Origin: Dallia pectoralis
Lineage: Eukaryota; Chordata; Actinopteri; Esociformes; Umbridae
Assembly: GCA_029465975.1 (NCBI GenBank)
Contig: CM055757.1
Span: forward strand, 2,633,551 to 2,697,550
Direction: 5' to 3'
DNA length: 64,000 nt
A model generated the notes under the pieces. That model had not been told where the DNA came from, ran no database searches, and worked only from the letters and a program-made list of their open reading frames with translations. Below are positions 13,101 through 24,124 of this stretch, one piece after another. The position numbers were made by a program, and so were the translations under genes. How positions within the stretch are numbered: position 1 is the stretch's first letter; the number at the start of each line of letters is the position of its first letter.

Positions 13101-14581
13101 TGTCTCTCTGTATCTGCCTGTCTCTCTGTATCTGCCTGTCTCTCTGTATCTGCCTGTCTCTCTGTATCTGCCTGTCTCTCTGTATCTGCCTGTCTCTCTG
13201 TATCTGCCTGTCTCTCTGTATCTGCCTGTCTCTCTGTATCTGCCTGTCTCTCTGTATCTGCCTGTCTCTCTGTATCTGCCTGTCTCTCTGTATCTGCCTG
13301 TCTCTCTGTATCTGCCTGTCTCTCTGTATCTGCCTGTCTCTCTGTATCTGCCTGTCTCTCTGTATCTGCCTGTCTCTCTGTATCTGCCTGTCTCTCTGTA
13401 TCTGCCTGTCTCTCTGTATCTGCCTGTCTCTCTGTATCTGCCTGTCTCTCTGTATCTGCCTGTCTCTCTGTATCTGTCTTGTCTCTCTGTATCTGCCTGT
13501 CTCTCTGTATCTGTCTTGTCTCTCTGTATCTGCCTGTCTTGTCTCTCTGTATCTGCCTGTCTTGTCTCTCTGTATCTGCCTGTCTCTCTGTATCTGCCTG
13601 TCTCTCTGTATCTGCCTGTCTCTCTGTATCTGCCTGTCTCTCTGTATCTGCCTGTCTCTCTGTATCTGCCTGTCTCTCTGTATCTGCCTGTCTCTCTGTA
13701 TCTGCCTGTCTCTCTGTATCTGCCTGTCTTGTCTCTCTGTATCTGCCTGTCTTGTCTCTCTGTATCTGCCTGTCTCTCTGTATCTGCCTGTCTCTCTGTA
13801 TCTGCCTGTCTCTCTGTATCTGCCTGTCTCTCTGTATCTGCCTGTCTCTCTGTATCTGCCTGTCTCTCTGTATCTGCCTGTCTCTCTGTATCTGCCTGTC
13901 TCTCTGTATCTGCCTGTCTCTCTGTATCTGCCTGTCTCTCTGTATCTGCCTGTCTCTCTGTATCTGCCTGTCTTGTCTCTCTGTATCTGCCTGTCTTGTC
14001 TCTCTGTATCTGCCTGTCTCTCTGTATCTGCCTGTCTCTCTGTATCTGCCTGTCTCTCTGTATCTGCCTGTCTCTCTGTATCTGCCTGTCTCTCTGTATC
14101 TGCCTGTCTCTCTGTATCTGCCTGTCTCTCTGTATCTGCCTGTCTCTCTGTATCTGCCTGTCTCTCTGTATCTGCCTGTCTCTCTGTATCTGCCTTGTCT
14201 CTCTGTATCTGTCTTGTCTCTCTGTATCTGTCTTGTCTCTCTGTATCTGTCTTGTCTCTCTGTATCTGTCTTGTCTCTCTGTATCTGTCTTGTCTCTCTG
14301 TATCTGTCTTGTCTCTCTGTATCTGTCTTGTCTCTCTGTATCTGTCTTGTCTCTCTGTATCTGTCTTGTCTCTCTGTATCTGTCTTGTCTCTCTGTATCT
14401 GTCTTGTCTCTCTGTATCTGCCTTGTCTCTCTGTATCTGCCTTGTCTCTCTGTATCTGCCTTGTCTCTCTGTATCTGCCTGTCTTGTCTCTCTTTATCTG
14501 CCTGTCTCTCTGCCTCGGTCTCCCAGTCCGCCTGCCTTTATGTTTTTAGCTCTTTAGTGGTGTGACACACACACGGATATA

Positions 14582-14620
<39 letters not shown>

Positions 14621-14795
14621 TCACACACACACACACACACACACACAGATATACTCACACACACACAGATATACTCACACACACACACAGATATACTCAC
14701 ACACACACACACAGATATACTCACACACACACACACAGATATACTCACACACACACAGATATACTCACACACACACACACACACACAGATATACT

Positions 14796-14835
<40 letters not shown>

Positions 14836-15177
14836 TACACTCACACACACACACACACACACACACAGATATACTCACACACACACACACACAGATATAC
14901 TCACACACACACACACACAGATATACTCACACACACACACACACACAGATATACTCACACACACACACACACACACAGATATACTCTCTCACACACACAC
15001 ACACGGATATACTCACACACACACACACACACACACACACGGATATACTCACACACACACACACACATGGATATACTCACACACACACACACACACACAC
15101 ACACGGATATACTCACACACAGATATACTCACACACACAGATATACTCACACACACACACACACACACACAGATATA

Positions 15178-15211
<34 letters not shown>

Positions 15212-17885
15212 TATACTCACACACACACACACAGATATACTCACACACACACACACACGGATATACTCACACACACACACAGATATACACACACACACAC
15301 ACACATACATATATACTTGTCTGTCTCTATATGTATTTACTATGACATGTAACTAAATTCCTTATTGTACCCCCACACACCCAGAGGTTCTTTGAGAACC
15401 TGAACCCCATGGGCTGTATGAGTGAGAAGGAGTTCTCTGACTACCTGTTCAACAAGTCTCAGGAGATCGAACCCCGTAACTGCAAACAGCCCCCACGTAT
15501 GGTAAGTGACTCTTCATCCTCCTCTTCCTCGTCTACTGGGTTTAGGCCAATTCCAAGTCTGTTCCAGGAGAATGTAAATGGATAATTAGGAAGACAAAAG
15601 GCATTTACTTTGAACTGGGACCAACTGAACCACTACCTGAGCTCTGGTCCCAGTCTAGATGTCACATTTCCTCACATCCACCGGTCCTCCACCCAGCCTT
15701 GTGCCTAACCTCTCCCCCCTCCAGCAAAGGAAGACCACGTACACCCTGAAGTCCCCGGGGATCCGGCCGGTGCGTACCTCCACGTCAGGGACCCTGAAGG
15801 GTCACCCTGTAGCCCTGGAGAGAGATCCGCCCCACAAGATCACATTCAGAAGCATTGCTGAGACTGAGCCTGAGATCACGGCTTCCACCATGTCAGTCCC
15901 CACCTCCCCCAACACCCCCACACCACCTCAGTCTGCGTCATCAGACGTCAGCTCCGTCTTTCTGGAGCACGACCTCAACAACAGCTACGGTGAGACACAC
16001 GCGCACACACACGGATACACACACACACGGATATACATACATGTGCTGGTCATATAATTAGAATATCATCAAAAAGTTGATTTATTTCAGTAATTCCATT
16101 CAGAAAGTGAAACTTGTATAATGTATACATTCATTCCACACAGACTGATATTTCAAGTGTTCATTCCTTTTAATTTTGATGATTAGAACTGACAACTAAT
16201 GAAAACCCCAAAATCAGTATATTGTGAAAAGGTTCAATATTGAAGACACCTGGTGCCACACTCTTTTCAGCTAATTACCGCAAAACACCTGCAAAGGCCT
16301 TTAAATGGTCTCTCAGTCTAGTTCTGTAGGCCACACAATCATGGGGAAGACTGCTGACTTGACAGCTGTCCAAAAGACAACGATTGACACTTTGCACAAG
16401 GAGGGCAAGACACAAAAGGTCATTGCTAAAGAGGCTGGCTGTTCACAGAGCTGTGTGTCCAAGCACATTAATAGAGAGGCGAAGGGAAGGAAAAGATGTG
16501 GTAGAAAAAAGTGTACAAGCAATAGGGATAAACGCACCCTGGAGAGGATTGTGAAACAAAACCCATTCAAATATCTGGGAGAGATTCACAAAGACTGGAC
16601 TGCAGCTGGAGGTAGTGCTTCAAGAACCACCACACACAGACGTATACAAGACATGGGTTTCAGCTGTCGCATTCCTTGTGTCAAGCTGCTCTTGAACAAA
16701 ACACAGCGTCAGAAACGTCTCACCTGGGCTAAAGACTGAACTGCTGCTGAGTGGTCCAAAGTTATGTTCTCTGATGAAAGTACATTTTGCATTTCCTTTG
16801 GAAATCAAGGTCCCCAGAGTCTGGAGGAAGAGAGGAGAGGCACAGAATCCACGTTGCTTGAAGTCCAGTGTAAAGTTTCCACAGTCAATGATGGTTTGGG
16901 GTGCCATGTCATCTGCTGGTGTTGGTCCACTGTGTTTTCTGAGGTCCAAGGTCAACGCAGCCGTCTACCTGGAAGTTTTAGAGCACTTCATGCTTCCTGC
17001 TGCTGACCAACTTTATGCAGATTTCATTTTCCAACAGGACTTGGCCCCTGCACACAGTGCCAAAGCTACCAGTACCTGGTTTAAGGACCATGGTATCCCT
17101 GTTCTTAATTGGCCAGCAAACTTGCCTGACCTTAACTCTATAGAAAATCTATGGGGTATAGTGAAGAGGAAGATGCGATACGCCAGACCCAACAATGCAG
17201 AAGAGCTGAAGGCCGCTATCAGAGCAACCTGTGCTCTCATAACACCTGAGCAGTGCCACAGACTGATCAACTCCATGCCACGCCGCATTGCTGCAGTAAT
17301 TCAGGCAAAAGGAGCCCCAACTAAGTATTGGTGCTGTACATGCTCATACTTTTCATGTTCATACTTTTCAGTTGGACAACATTTCTAAAACTCCTTTTTG
17401 TATTGGTCTTAAGTAATATTCACATTTTCGGAGATACTGAATTTGGGATTTTCATTAGTTGTCAGTTTTAATCATCACAATTCAATTAAATAAACGTTTG
17501 AAATATATCGGTCTGTGTGTAATGAAGTTTCACTTTTTGAATGGAATTACTGAAATAAATCAACTTTTTGATGACATTCTAATTATATGACCAGCACCTG
17601 TACATGGATATACACACACAGATGTACACAAATGTATAGAAAACACCACACACAAAGAAACCCAGTATTCAGTATTCACAGTATTCTTTATTTCTACAGG
17701 TGGCTCCAGCTCTCTGTTAGCTCACCTGTCAACAAGCTCCTCCATATTTGCTTCTGTTCAGTTCCCGTCTCCCAGTGAGTGACATTCTGTGTCTGGGTTT
17801 GTTTCTGGGATATTATCTGGGTGTGTATCTCGGATGTGTGGTCTTGGAGCTAGGTGCTATTTTGATATCCACGATGGTCTCATTG

Positions 17886-17921
<36 letters not shown>

Positions 17922-18832
17922 TTCCAATCAGTTTCCTGTGGTAGCCTTCACCAACTGGGGGAGGAGCTTATGAAACCCCCTCCTCTTCCCCCACGCAGGA
18001 AGGACACCTTCTTTGAAGCAAAGGTAACACACACACACACACACAACATACACATCCACGGACTGCAGTTCACTGTGTACGATCATGTCTTGCAGCAATC
18101 TTGTTATGATATTTTTATAGTGCAATGTTGGAAAATTAACGCGTGTGTGTGCGTGCGTGTGTGTGTGCGTGTGTGCGTGTGTGTGTGTGCGTTTGTGTGT
18201 GTGTGCGTGTGTGTGCGTGCGTGTGTGTGTGCGTGCGCGTGTGCGTGCGTGCGTGTGTGCGTGTGTGCGTGCGTGTGTGCGTGCGTGCGTGCGTGTGTGC
18301 GTGCGTGTGTGCGTGTGTGTTCCAGTTAAGCTCCAGGGCCGACAGTCCTCCAGCCATTCCCCCCAGACTTCCTCCACCTCTCCCCAGGATCCAGCATCGC
18401 GCTCCAGTCTACAATGGGCCGAGCGACGGGCCCCTCCCCAGCCCTCCGCCTCCACCTCCCCGGGACCCCCAGCCGGACACCCCTCCACCCATTCCCCAGC
18501 GACCCCCAGAGATCTTCATCAACTACCCCCTGAACCTCCAGCCTTCCCCGGTCGGACGTTTCCACTGGGACTTCCCGGGCAGTTCCCCTTCGTCCCCTGG
18601 GACCCCACCAGGCACCCCATCCCCCCGTGTCCCCCGGCGGGGCTGTCCCCTCAGCGCCAGCCAGAACAGTCTTTGCCCACTGCCCATCATGGCGCCACCG
18701 GTTCCCCCCCGCCACAACTCCACCTCCTCCCCTCAGCAACCCAAACTTCCACCAAAGACCTACAAAAGGGAGATGCTGGCGGCTTCCTTACAGAGCCTCT
18801 CATTGGTGGAGAACACGGACGCTAGCCAGTGA
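1123..18832 (+). CDS. sos2: sos2, son of sevenless homolog 2, Ras/Rac guanine-nucleotide exchange factor (3' part, 15 exons)
   Basis: Coding exons: 1123-1221, 2702-2829, 3104-3841, 4461-4583, 7116-7228, 7598-7814, 9117-9236, 9719-9881, 10047-10164, 11244-11416, 15385-15501, 15725-15989, 17700-17774, 17920-18023, 18326-18832. All have AG/GT borders and joining phases, giving 1019 residues and a TGA stop. The protein loads GTP on Ras at the membrane downstream of Grb2. Exons 1-2 carry the end of the DH domain. Exon 3 holds the PH domain (FLFDGLMISCK, WMAALVSLQYRSTLDRML) and the REM start (IPIIKAGTVVKLIERLTYHM). Exons 4-10 hold the rest of REM and the CDC25 catalytic domain (LTLHPIEIARQLTLLES, SINPPCVPFFGIYLTNI). 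Exons 11-15 form the proline-rich tail with SH3-binding motifs PPPLPPRRK, PPAIPPR, PPVPPRH and KLPPKTYKR. The tail (LKSPGIRP, FINYPLNLQP, NGVSHNITFESPPP) resembles SOS2 more than SOS1. The histone-fold and most of DH lie upstream of the window. Confidence 0.93.
1687..2294. repeat. 23-bp minisatellite, about 26 copies (sos2 intron)
   Basis: The unit core is CACACGTCATGTCAGACCG followed by CCGC or GCGC. Variation is mainly at the C/G position after GACC and at CATG versus CTTG. Because 23 is not a multiple of 3, each frame reads all three phases in turn with period 69 bp, and all three forward frames stay open. Confidence 0.95.
2295..2695. repeat. 26 to 28-bp minisatellite, about 14 copies (sos2 intron)
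   Basis: The core is TGTGTGTCTGGTC followed by CTCTATCTCATCC or GTCTCTTATCC. Two unit types differ by 2 bp and are interspersed. Confidence 0.9.
3934..4375. repeat. 47-bp minisatellite, about 9 copies (sos2 intron)
   Basis: Copies begin with GTGACAACCTGCTGTTGTG and continue with TTAGCAGAGCCATGTTGTGT. The starts at 3934, 3981 and 4028 fix the period at 47 bp. The array starts about 90 bp after the donor of the preceding exon. Confidence 0.93.
4661..6760. repeat. 50-bp minisatellite, 42 copies (sos2 intron)
   Basis: The unit starts CAGTTTACTGTTACATATAA and ends TCTAGACCGTTCACTTATTA. The copies are nearly identical over 2.1 kb. Almost all differences fall at the junction, where copies read TTACAG, TTGCAG or TTGCTG. 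Single-base exceptions occur near 5281 (A to C) and 5947 (C to T). Confidence 0.97.
8040..8720. repeat. 24-bp minisatellite with two unit types, about 28 copies (sos2 intron)
   Basis: Two 24-bp unit types share ATTATTGGAAAT and differ in the second half: ATAGGAGCCAGT or GCTACAGCTAGT. They are mixed in no simple alternation. Because 24 is a multiple of 3, one long open frame exists on each strand; neither looks like a gene. Confidence 0.95.
8721..8960. repeat. TG-rich simple repeat (sos2 intron)
   Basis: Runs of (GT)n are broken by AATGTTGC and CTGTGCTG segments. The stretch continues directly from the 24-bp array. Confidence 0.85.
9480..9722. repeat. 40-bp repeat carrying decoy 3' splice sites next to a sos2 exon
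   Basis: Copies of CCTCATCAGGTGT plus a TATGGTCTACATTTGA segment occur with CTCATCAG ending at 9545, 9585, 9625 and 9665. The true acceptor CTCATCAG ends at 9718. The period is 40 bp, with the last step 53 bp. Each copy resembles the true acceptor and the first five exon bases. Confidence 0.85.
10190..11040. repeat. (CA)n array punctuated by CCTATACATGTA (sos2 intron)
   Basis: CA runs of variable length alternate with CCTATACATGTA, which contains the palindrome TACATGTA. There are about 40 punctuations. From 10790 to 10950 a homogeneous block uses CACACGCACA spacers. Confidence 0.93.
11100..11243 (+). repeat. 73-bp duplication that includes a sos2 3' splice site
   Basis: ATCCTATTCCCTTGGGTCTT followed by CAG occurs twice. 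One CAG ends at 11170 and the other at 11243, which is the acceptor used by the exon starting at 11244. GTTGGTGAGGGGTTT is also duplicated. Confidence 0.8.
11426..14512. repeat. 18-bp minisatellite, 3.1 kb (sos2 intron)
   Basis: The basic unit is CTGTCTCTCTGTATCTGC. A second form inserts TTGTC. Because the units lack stop codons in all three forward frames, each frame is open for about 1000 codons. No start context, codon bias or splice logic supports translation. The array begins within 15 bp of the donor at 11417. Confidence 0.97.
14563..15310. repeat. (CA)n array punctuated by GATATACTCA (sos2 intron)
   Basis: CA runs alternate with AGATATACTCA or GGATATACTCA about 25 times. The array ends about 75 bp before the acceptor at 15384. 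Confidence 0.92.
16040..17600 (+). mobile_element. Tc1/mariner-type DNA transposon copy in a sos2 intron
   Basis: The 1.56-kb element has long inverted ends. The left end reads GTGCTGGTCATATAATTAGA and the right end is its reverse complement, with further inverted match through the TTGATTTATTTCAGTAATTC segment. TA dinucleotides flank both sides (16038-16039 and 17601-17602), as expected for Tc1 target-site duplication. It lies between sos2 exons 15725-15989 and 17700-17774, in the same orientation as the host gene. Confidence 0.93.
16305..17388 (+). pseudogene. decayed Tc1-like transposase
   Basis: The first part (16305-16739) has an N-terminal helix-turn-helix region (LHKEGKTQKVIAKEAGCSQS) and ends at an in-frame TGA where a Trp codon is expected after WAKD. 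The same frame resumes (WSKVMFSDESTFCISFGNQG) and is then lost near 16811-16818, where an extra C in a run of C shifts the reading to the frame giving RVWRKRGEAQNP. The DDE residues remain visible: D in SDES, D in QQDLAPAH and E in NSIENLWG. With a stop and a frameshift this copy should be inactive. The intact family protein is usually about 340 residues. Confidence 0.9.
17884..17919. repeat. (TG)n tract forming the 3' splice site region of a sos2 exon
   Basis: About 15 TG units run directly into the acceptor TGTGTAG at 17919, so the usual polypyrimidine tract of the 104-bp exon is replaced by TG repeats. Confidence 0.85.
18140..18322. repeat. (GT)n/(GC)-interrupted repeat before the last sos2 exon
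   Basis: GTGTGTGC-type repeats continue to GTGTGTTCCAG, the acceptor of the last coding exon at 18326. As at 17884, the acceptor has only a minimal pyrimidine tract. Confidence 0.85.
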
Positions 18833-19136
18833 GGAGTGTCGGTTAATCTTTAGTTTGTGTTTTGGCGTCGTCATGGAGACCCTGTGCGGACACACGACCC
18901 GTACACACACGCACACACACACACACACACACTATGAACTTGTGACTCGGAGCCAAATTAAAACAAATTGTAATTCTGAAGCTACTGATCGTGACGAGAG
19001 TACTTGCTTAGTTTCCAGCCACACTCCAAGCACCACCCACTCATGTCCCATGTTGGCCAATCACATCACGCCACCCCCTCTCAGGGGATCAGTAACCTAC
19101 ATTTCATGCCCTCTCTGCCAATGGGTGTTAGACTCT

Positions 19137-19284
19137 GAGCTTTACCCCAGCAGGGAGAGGGCTGGTTGGGTCTGAGCTTTACCCCAGCAGGGAGAGGGCT
19201 GGTTGGGTCTGAGCTTTACCCCAGCAGGGAGAGGGCTGGTTGGGTCTGAGCTTTACCCCAGCAGGGAGAGGGCTGGTTGGGCCA
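19137..19284. repeat. 37-bp repeat, 4 copies (sos2 3' UTR)
   Basis: Copies begin GAGCTTTACCCCAGCAGGGA and end TGGTTGGGTCT. They are identical except at the end of the last copy. The array lies in the inferred 3' UTR. Confidence 0.9.
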
Positions 19285-20378
19285 AGCTATCAAGCATTTT
19301 TGGTCCGACGGGGCAGACCCGGTATGACTTGGCGTGGACAGACCTCACTGCCATGCTACTGAATGTGGGTCTGGCATTACGACACATTGTAGTTCTTGGA
19401 GCATCATTCACTGACTGACCCAGAGGTCTTAGTGACTGGCTGGCTGATTCGTTCAGACCACAAAGCTCTTCTTGGATGACCCATTCCTGACCCGATTCTC
19501 TGTGGAGTGGGCCTGGGGTGTTTGAAGCCTCGTCTCAAACCGTTCTGCTGTTTGGTTTTCCCACTCACTCAACTGTAGCGACCAAAGTCTTCTTTTATAC
19601 ATGGAGATGGATAACTAAAGGATTTTTCTTTTTTGAATGTTTAAAATGGCAATTTCAAGAGGCAAGGACCCTGTTATTTATTCAGACCTGAACCACACGG
19701 AAATCCACAATACTTTATCTCTGCCTTTTGCCCAGGACCTTGTAGCCCTGGATGAAATCACACGGTCCTGCTGGTCCTAGCTCCACATCAAACGTTGCCT
19801 TTAACCCACAGCACTGACCTCTAACCCGAGGCACGCAGCCAATCAGGAGTGAGATACAGACTGACGGACAGAGTTTAAGCTCTATGCGGAGCTTGGCCGG
19901 TGTCATCAGAAGCACTGATGTCATGCAAGTTCTCCACCCTCACCGGCCATGTAATAGAGAGGTCTTCTCGGATGGAAACGAAGCCAGCGCTAAATAAGAC
20001 AAGGGGGGTGGTTTGGTCGGTTGGTCTGTCTGTCTGTCTACTGTAACCATAGCAGCCTTTATTTCTTTTTAGCTCTGCGAGGTAAGCCCGGTTCCAAATG
20101 TCTCTGTTGTGACTCCGCTGCCAAGTGTCCAGCCAAGTCTTTGATGTGAGCATTGAATAAGGACTTGGCAGTGGAGAAGTGACTGATGAGGAATCCGGGC
20201 AAGCCGGGATGATGTCTTAAAATTAACGGGCCGGCGTGCTGCTGTGTCCAACACTGTACTTCTTCTGGCTTCAAGTCCACTACTGTAATGGCCCTCCAGG
20301 TTAATGTTGGGGTCCAGCACTGGACTTGTCGAATGCAGAAACACGATCAAAGCCCTGGGACTACAGGAACGGCTAGCA

Positions 20379-20450
20379 CCCCTACTGGACTAAGCGGGGA
20401 CTGCTCCACAGCACCCCTACTGGACTAAGCGGGGACTGCTCCACAGCACC
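20379..20450. repeat. 35-bp duplication (sos2 3' UTR)
   Basis: AGCACCCCTACTGGACTAAG followed by CGGGGACTGCTCCAC is present twice, with a third partial copy. Confidence 0.85.
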
Positions 20451-20947
20451 CCTAGTGGGAGACTCGTACACCTGGACTCAATTAGCCAGAGACACCTGTT
20501 CCCTCAGAAAAACCTTTTCATTTAAAGTGAAACTGAAATAACACATGCATCATGCTCAGATGTGCCTTTTATTTTGTTTTCTATTTTACAGAGTAAGCAA
20601 AGGGTGTCTAAAATGCTATAAAAAAACTAAAGAAAATAAAACTGTTGCCTATGTAATGCTTAGAACAAAAGCTATACACTACGAAAGTTGTACAGGTTTG
20701 TGGATACTTGGTGTATAACATGTATACACTAACTAGTTGATTTGTATAAAGTCACATCTTCTCTTTCTCATTGTAATATACAGTATGTATATATATATAT
20801 CCACCGTTTTCTCAGTCCTCTCTGCCCCCGGGGTCAAAGGTTGTCTAACAATCCAGTGCTGCTGAGGTCACACAAACCAGGTCAGTATGTCCCTTGCGTA
20901 CATAAAGACAATCCCCCCCAGGTTAGAATGGTTCTGTCCGTGCCGTC

Positions 20948-22145
20948 TGATCGGTCTGTATAGCCGGACCACACAGGTGATCGGTCTGTATAGACGGACC
21001 ACACAGGTGATCGGTCTGTATAGACGGACCACACAGGTGATCGGTCTGTATAACCGGACCACACAGGTGATCGGTCTGTATAGCCGGACCACACAGGTGA
21101 TCGGTCTGTATAGCGGGACAACACAGGTGATCGGTCTGTATAGCCGGACCACACAGGTGATCGGTCTGTATAGACGGACCACACAGGTGATCGGTCTGTA
21201 TAGACGGACCACACAGGTGATCGGTCTGTATAACCGGACCACACAGGTGATCGGTCTGTATAACCGGACCACACAGGTGATCGGTCTGTATAGCCGGACC
21301 ACACAGGTGATCGGTCTGTATAGCCGGACCACACAGGTGATCGGTCTGTATAGCCGGACCACACAGGTGATCGGTCTGTATAGCCGGACCACACAGGTGA
21401 TCGGTCTGTATAGCCGGACCACACAGGTGATCGGTCTGTATAGCCGGACCACACAGGTGATCGGTCTGTATAGACGGACCACACAGGTGATCGGTCTGTA
21501 TAACCGGACCACACAGGTGATCGGTCTGTATAGCCGGACCACACAGGTGATCGGTCTGTATAGCGGGACAACACAGGTGATCGGTCTGTATAGCCGGACC
21601 ACACAGGTGATCGGTCTGTATAGACGGACCACACAGGTGATCGGTCTGTATAGACGGACCACACAGGTGATCGGTCTGTATAACCGGACCACACAGGTGA
21701 TCGGTCGGTATAGCCGGACCACACAGGTGATCGGTCTGTATAGCCGGACCACACAGGTGATCGGTCTGTATAGCCGGACCACACAGGTGATCGGTCTGTA
21801 TAGACGGACCACACAGGTGATCGGTCTGTATAGACGGACCACACAGGTGATCGGTCTGTATAACCGGACCACACAGGTGATCGGTCTGTATAGCCGGACC
21901 ACACAGGTGATCGGTCTGTATAGCCGGACCACACAGGTGATCGGTCTGTATAGCCGGACCACACAGGTGATCGGTCTGTATAGCCGGACCACACAGGTGA
22001 TCGGTCTGTATAGCCGGACCACACAGGTGATCGGTCTGTATAGACGGACCACACAGGTGATCGGTCTGTATAGACGGACCACACAGGTGATCGGTCTGTA
22101 TAGACGGACCACACAGGTGATCGGTCTGTATAGACGGACCACAAC
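20948..22145. repeat. 30-bp minisatellite, about 40 copies, between converging genes
   Basis: The unit core is GATCGGTCTGTATAGCCGGA followed by CCACACAGGT. Units differ at the AGCC/AGAC/AACC/AGCG position. The variant order recurs in blocks, suggesting multi-unit duplication. Being a multiple of 3 and free of stops, it gives 430-codon open frames on both strands. The array starts about 300 bp after the inferred sos2 poly(A) signal. Confidence 0.96.
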
Positions 22146-24124
22146 TCTTGATCCTTCCACAAAGTGTAAAACAATGTTCTAATGTGTGGTCTCATTTTGA
22201 AATGACTTTCAAATGCTCATTTGGAATTGTAGCGTTGAGGTTTGCCTTGCTACGTTGAGCTTTACTTTGAAGATAGAATTTTTCATGAGTGAGAACAGAA
22301 CACTGTGCACTTTCGGCTGTAATGTTGCATGAGATCTCCGTGAAACAGTCGGCCTGTCAAAGCCATGATGAATTTTGACGACCATCATAGGGTGGCACAA
22401 GTCCGGCAACTTTCCACCAATTTCTCCAGGTTTTTTCAAGAAATTCAGGTCGGAGGATTCCTGGACTTCCTGCGCATTTCCTGGGATTTCGTAAGAACCA
22501 TAATCGTTGGGAGAGTACCAGAGAATGTGCCACCCTACTGATGGTTCTAGGTTAGTGTTACCTAACTTGCTCCATGGTTCTGGACCACAGAGACACTTGA
22601 TGCCTGCTTCACTCTACTGGACTGGGGCATCTTCTCACTGTTCTTTCCGGTTTGGTTCCAGTAGCTGGATGGGTAACCAGGCTCGATCCAAATGGCTTGG
22701 CTCGTTCCAGCTCAGAGTTGTTGGTTATGAGAGGTTTGCCGGGTTCCAGAGCGTCAACGCTGTGGTGATGTAATGATAAGCCCTCGAACAGCATACTATG
22801 AATTACCCGCTGAAAACAAGCAAAACAGTGAAATGAAGACCTTTTATTTATTTAGCATTCCGGGTGACCCTGTGTGTGTGTGTGTGTGTGTCTGTCAAGA
22901 ATTAACATATCTTAATCTGAAAGATAAACCGCACAATTGAGAATTATTGCATAGCAACATCTATGCATCAGAAGGCATCTCTTTTGGGACGTTCAAACTG
23001 AAGCCCCTTTGGATGGATTTTCTCTACTTTGCTTTCGATACCAGGTTTCCTCTCCAAGCCCTTCCAACCCTAAAACCTGTAGCCATAGAAACCGAACCAC
23101 GTGAGCGTTGGTTTAGCCAACAGCATTATCTGACCTCCAAGTAACCTTTGAACGCTGTTGCCTTGCAGAACGCTGATGTCATCTTGGCTGATACCATCAC
23201 ATCCTTAATGTTCTCACAGCAGCATGGATGTTTTGATCAGCAGGTTCCTTACTGATGTAATGTGGAGGTTCCTCTGCTCGTCTCTTAATCCCCGTCATAG
23301 AATAACCCTCAGCCGTGTTTATTGGGCTGAAAAAAGAACCCCACAGAACCCAGAGGTATTAGCTGAACCTGCTGTCCAGTGAGGAACGTCTGTTTCCTTG
23401 ATCCAGCTGTGGGTTGGTTGGTTTGATGGTGTGTGGCCTTTAACTGTGCTTTGTAGTAATGGTCTTCATGAGATTAATTAATAAATCAGTCTTATTTTAT
23501 ACTTAAACACACCTTCTGCTGTCTGTCCTCTTTTTTTCCATGTTCATATGGTTCCAAACGCCACCCTGTCCTCCTCGTTGGGGACGTTCTTCCTCTTCCG
23601 CACAACACCATTGTAGACCAATGACTTGGCGTGAGCGCTACGGGCAGATTGGATATTCCAGCTCTCTGCCTGTATTCATTTCCACTCTGCTCTCTATAAA
23701 GACAATGTTACACAAACCGAGGCAGTGCATTATGGGTGTTGTCCAACTCTAATTTCTCTGGAACAATAAATCACGTCCATAACCAAATGTGAACATCTCA
23801 GTCGGAACTGGAACCCTTTGGAAAGTCCTCTGTCATATTGTGTCGTGTGTGTCGTAGACGCGTGGGCATGTGACTGGCACGTCTGTAGTGGGTCCTCCAG
23901 GCTTTCGGATGATGCTGACATGAATGCCGGTCTCTCAGACTGTCCCCACCAACTCACACGCAGACTGCCCTGTACGCAGACTGCCCTCTGAAACGGTGCT
24001 GTTTCTTGTGTGGTCATGATCGTGATACGCGAGTCTTCTGACAGACTGACCAGCCTGGCGTGAGACGAGCTTTAGGTTGTGATGATCCAGACGGTGTCCC
24101 ACAAGCCTCTGGGCCGGTCCTCTC
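22146..24124. other. intergenic or arhgef33-like 3' UTR, no gene recognised
   Basis: No exon with convincing splice sites was found on either strand. On the minus strand AATAAATAAAA lies at about 22843-22855 and could end the arhgef33-like transcript, implying a 1.3-kb 3' UTR. A short TG run is at 22873-22892. Confidence 0.5.

Larger units (their letters stand above)
18833..20640 (+). other. sos2: sos2 3' untranslated region with candidate poly(A) signal
   Basis: About 1.8 kb follow the sos2 stop without further coding exons. A canonical AATAAA lies at 20635-20640 in an A-rich stretch and is the best candidate for the 3' end. The region includes a CA run near 18900-18930, a 37-bp tandem repeat at 19137-19284 and a 35-bp duplication near 20379-20450. 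The end point is inferred, not shown. Confidence 0.5.

Noticed and set aside
11399..14565. Open frames of about 1000 codons rich in Leu, Ser, Cys and Val
   Set aside because: They read through the 18-bp array in all three forward frames. Only the first residues (VEHDIK) are real sos2 exon sequence, and a good donor ends that exon.
20948..22145. CRISPR-like array of 30-bp repeats
   Set aside because: Repeats are contiguous with no unique spacers, and the surroundings are vertebrate genes.
20868..22195. 430-codon open frames on both strands, a possible repeat protein
   Set aside because: Pure consequence of a stop-free 30-bp unit; no splice sites, start context or family match.
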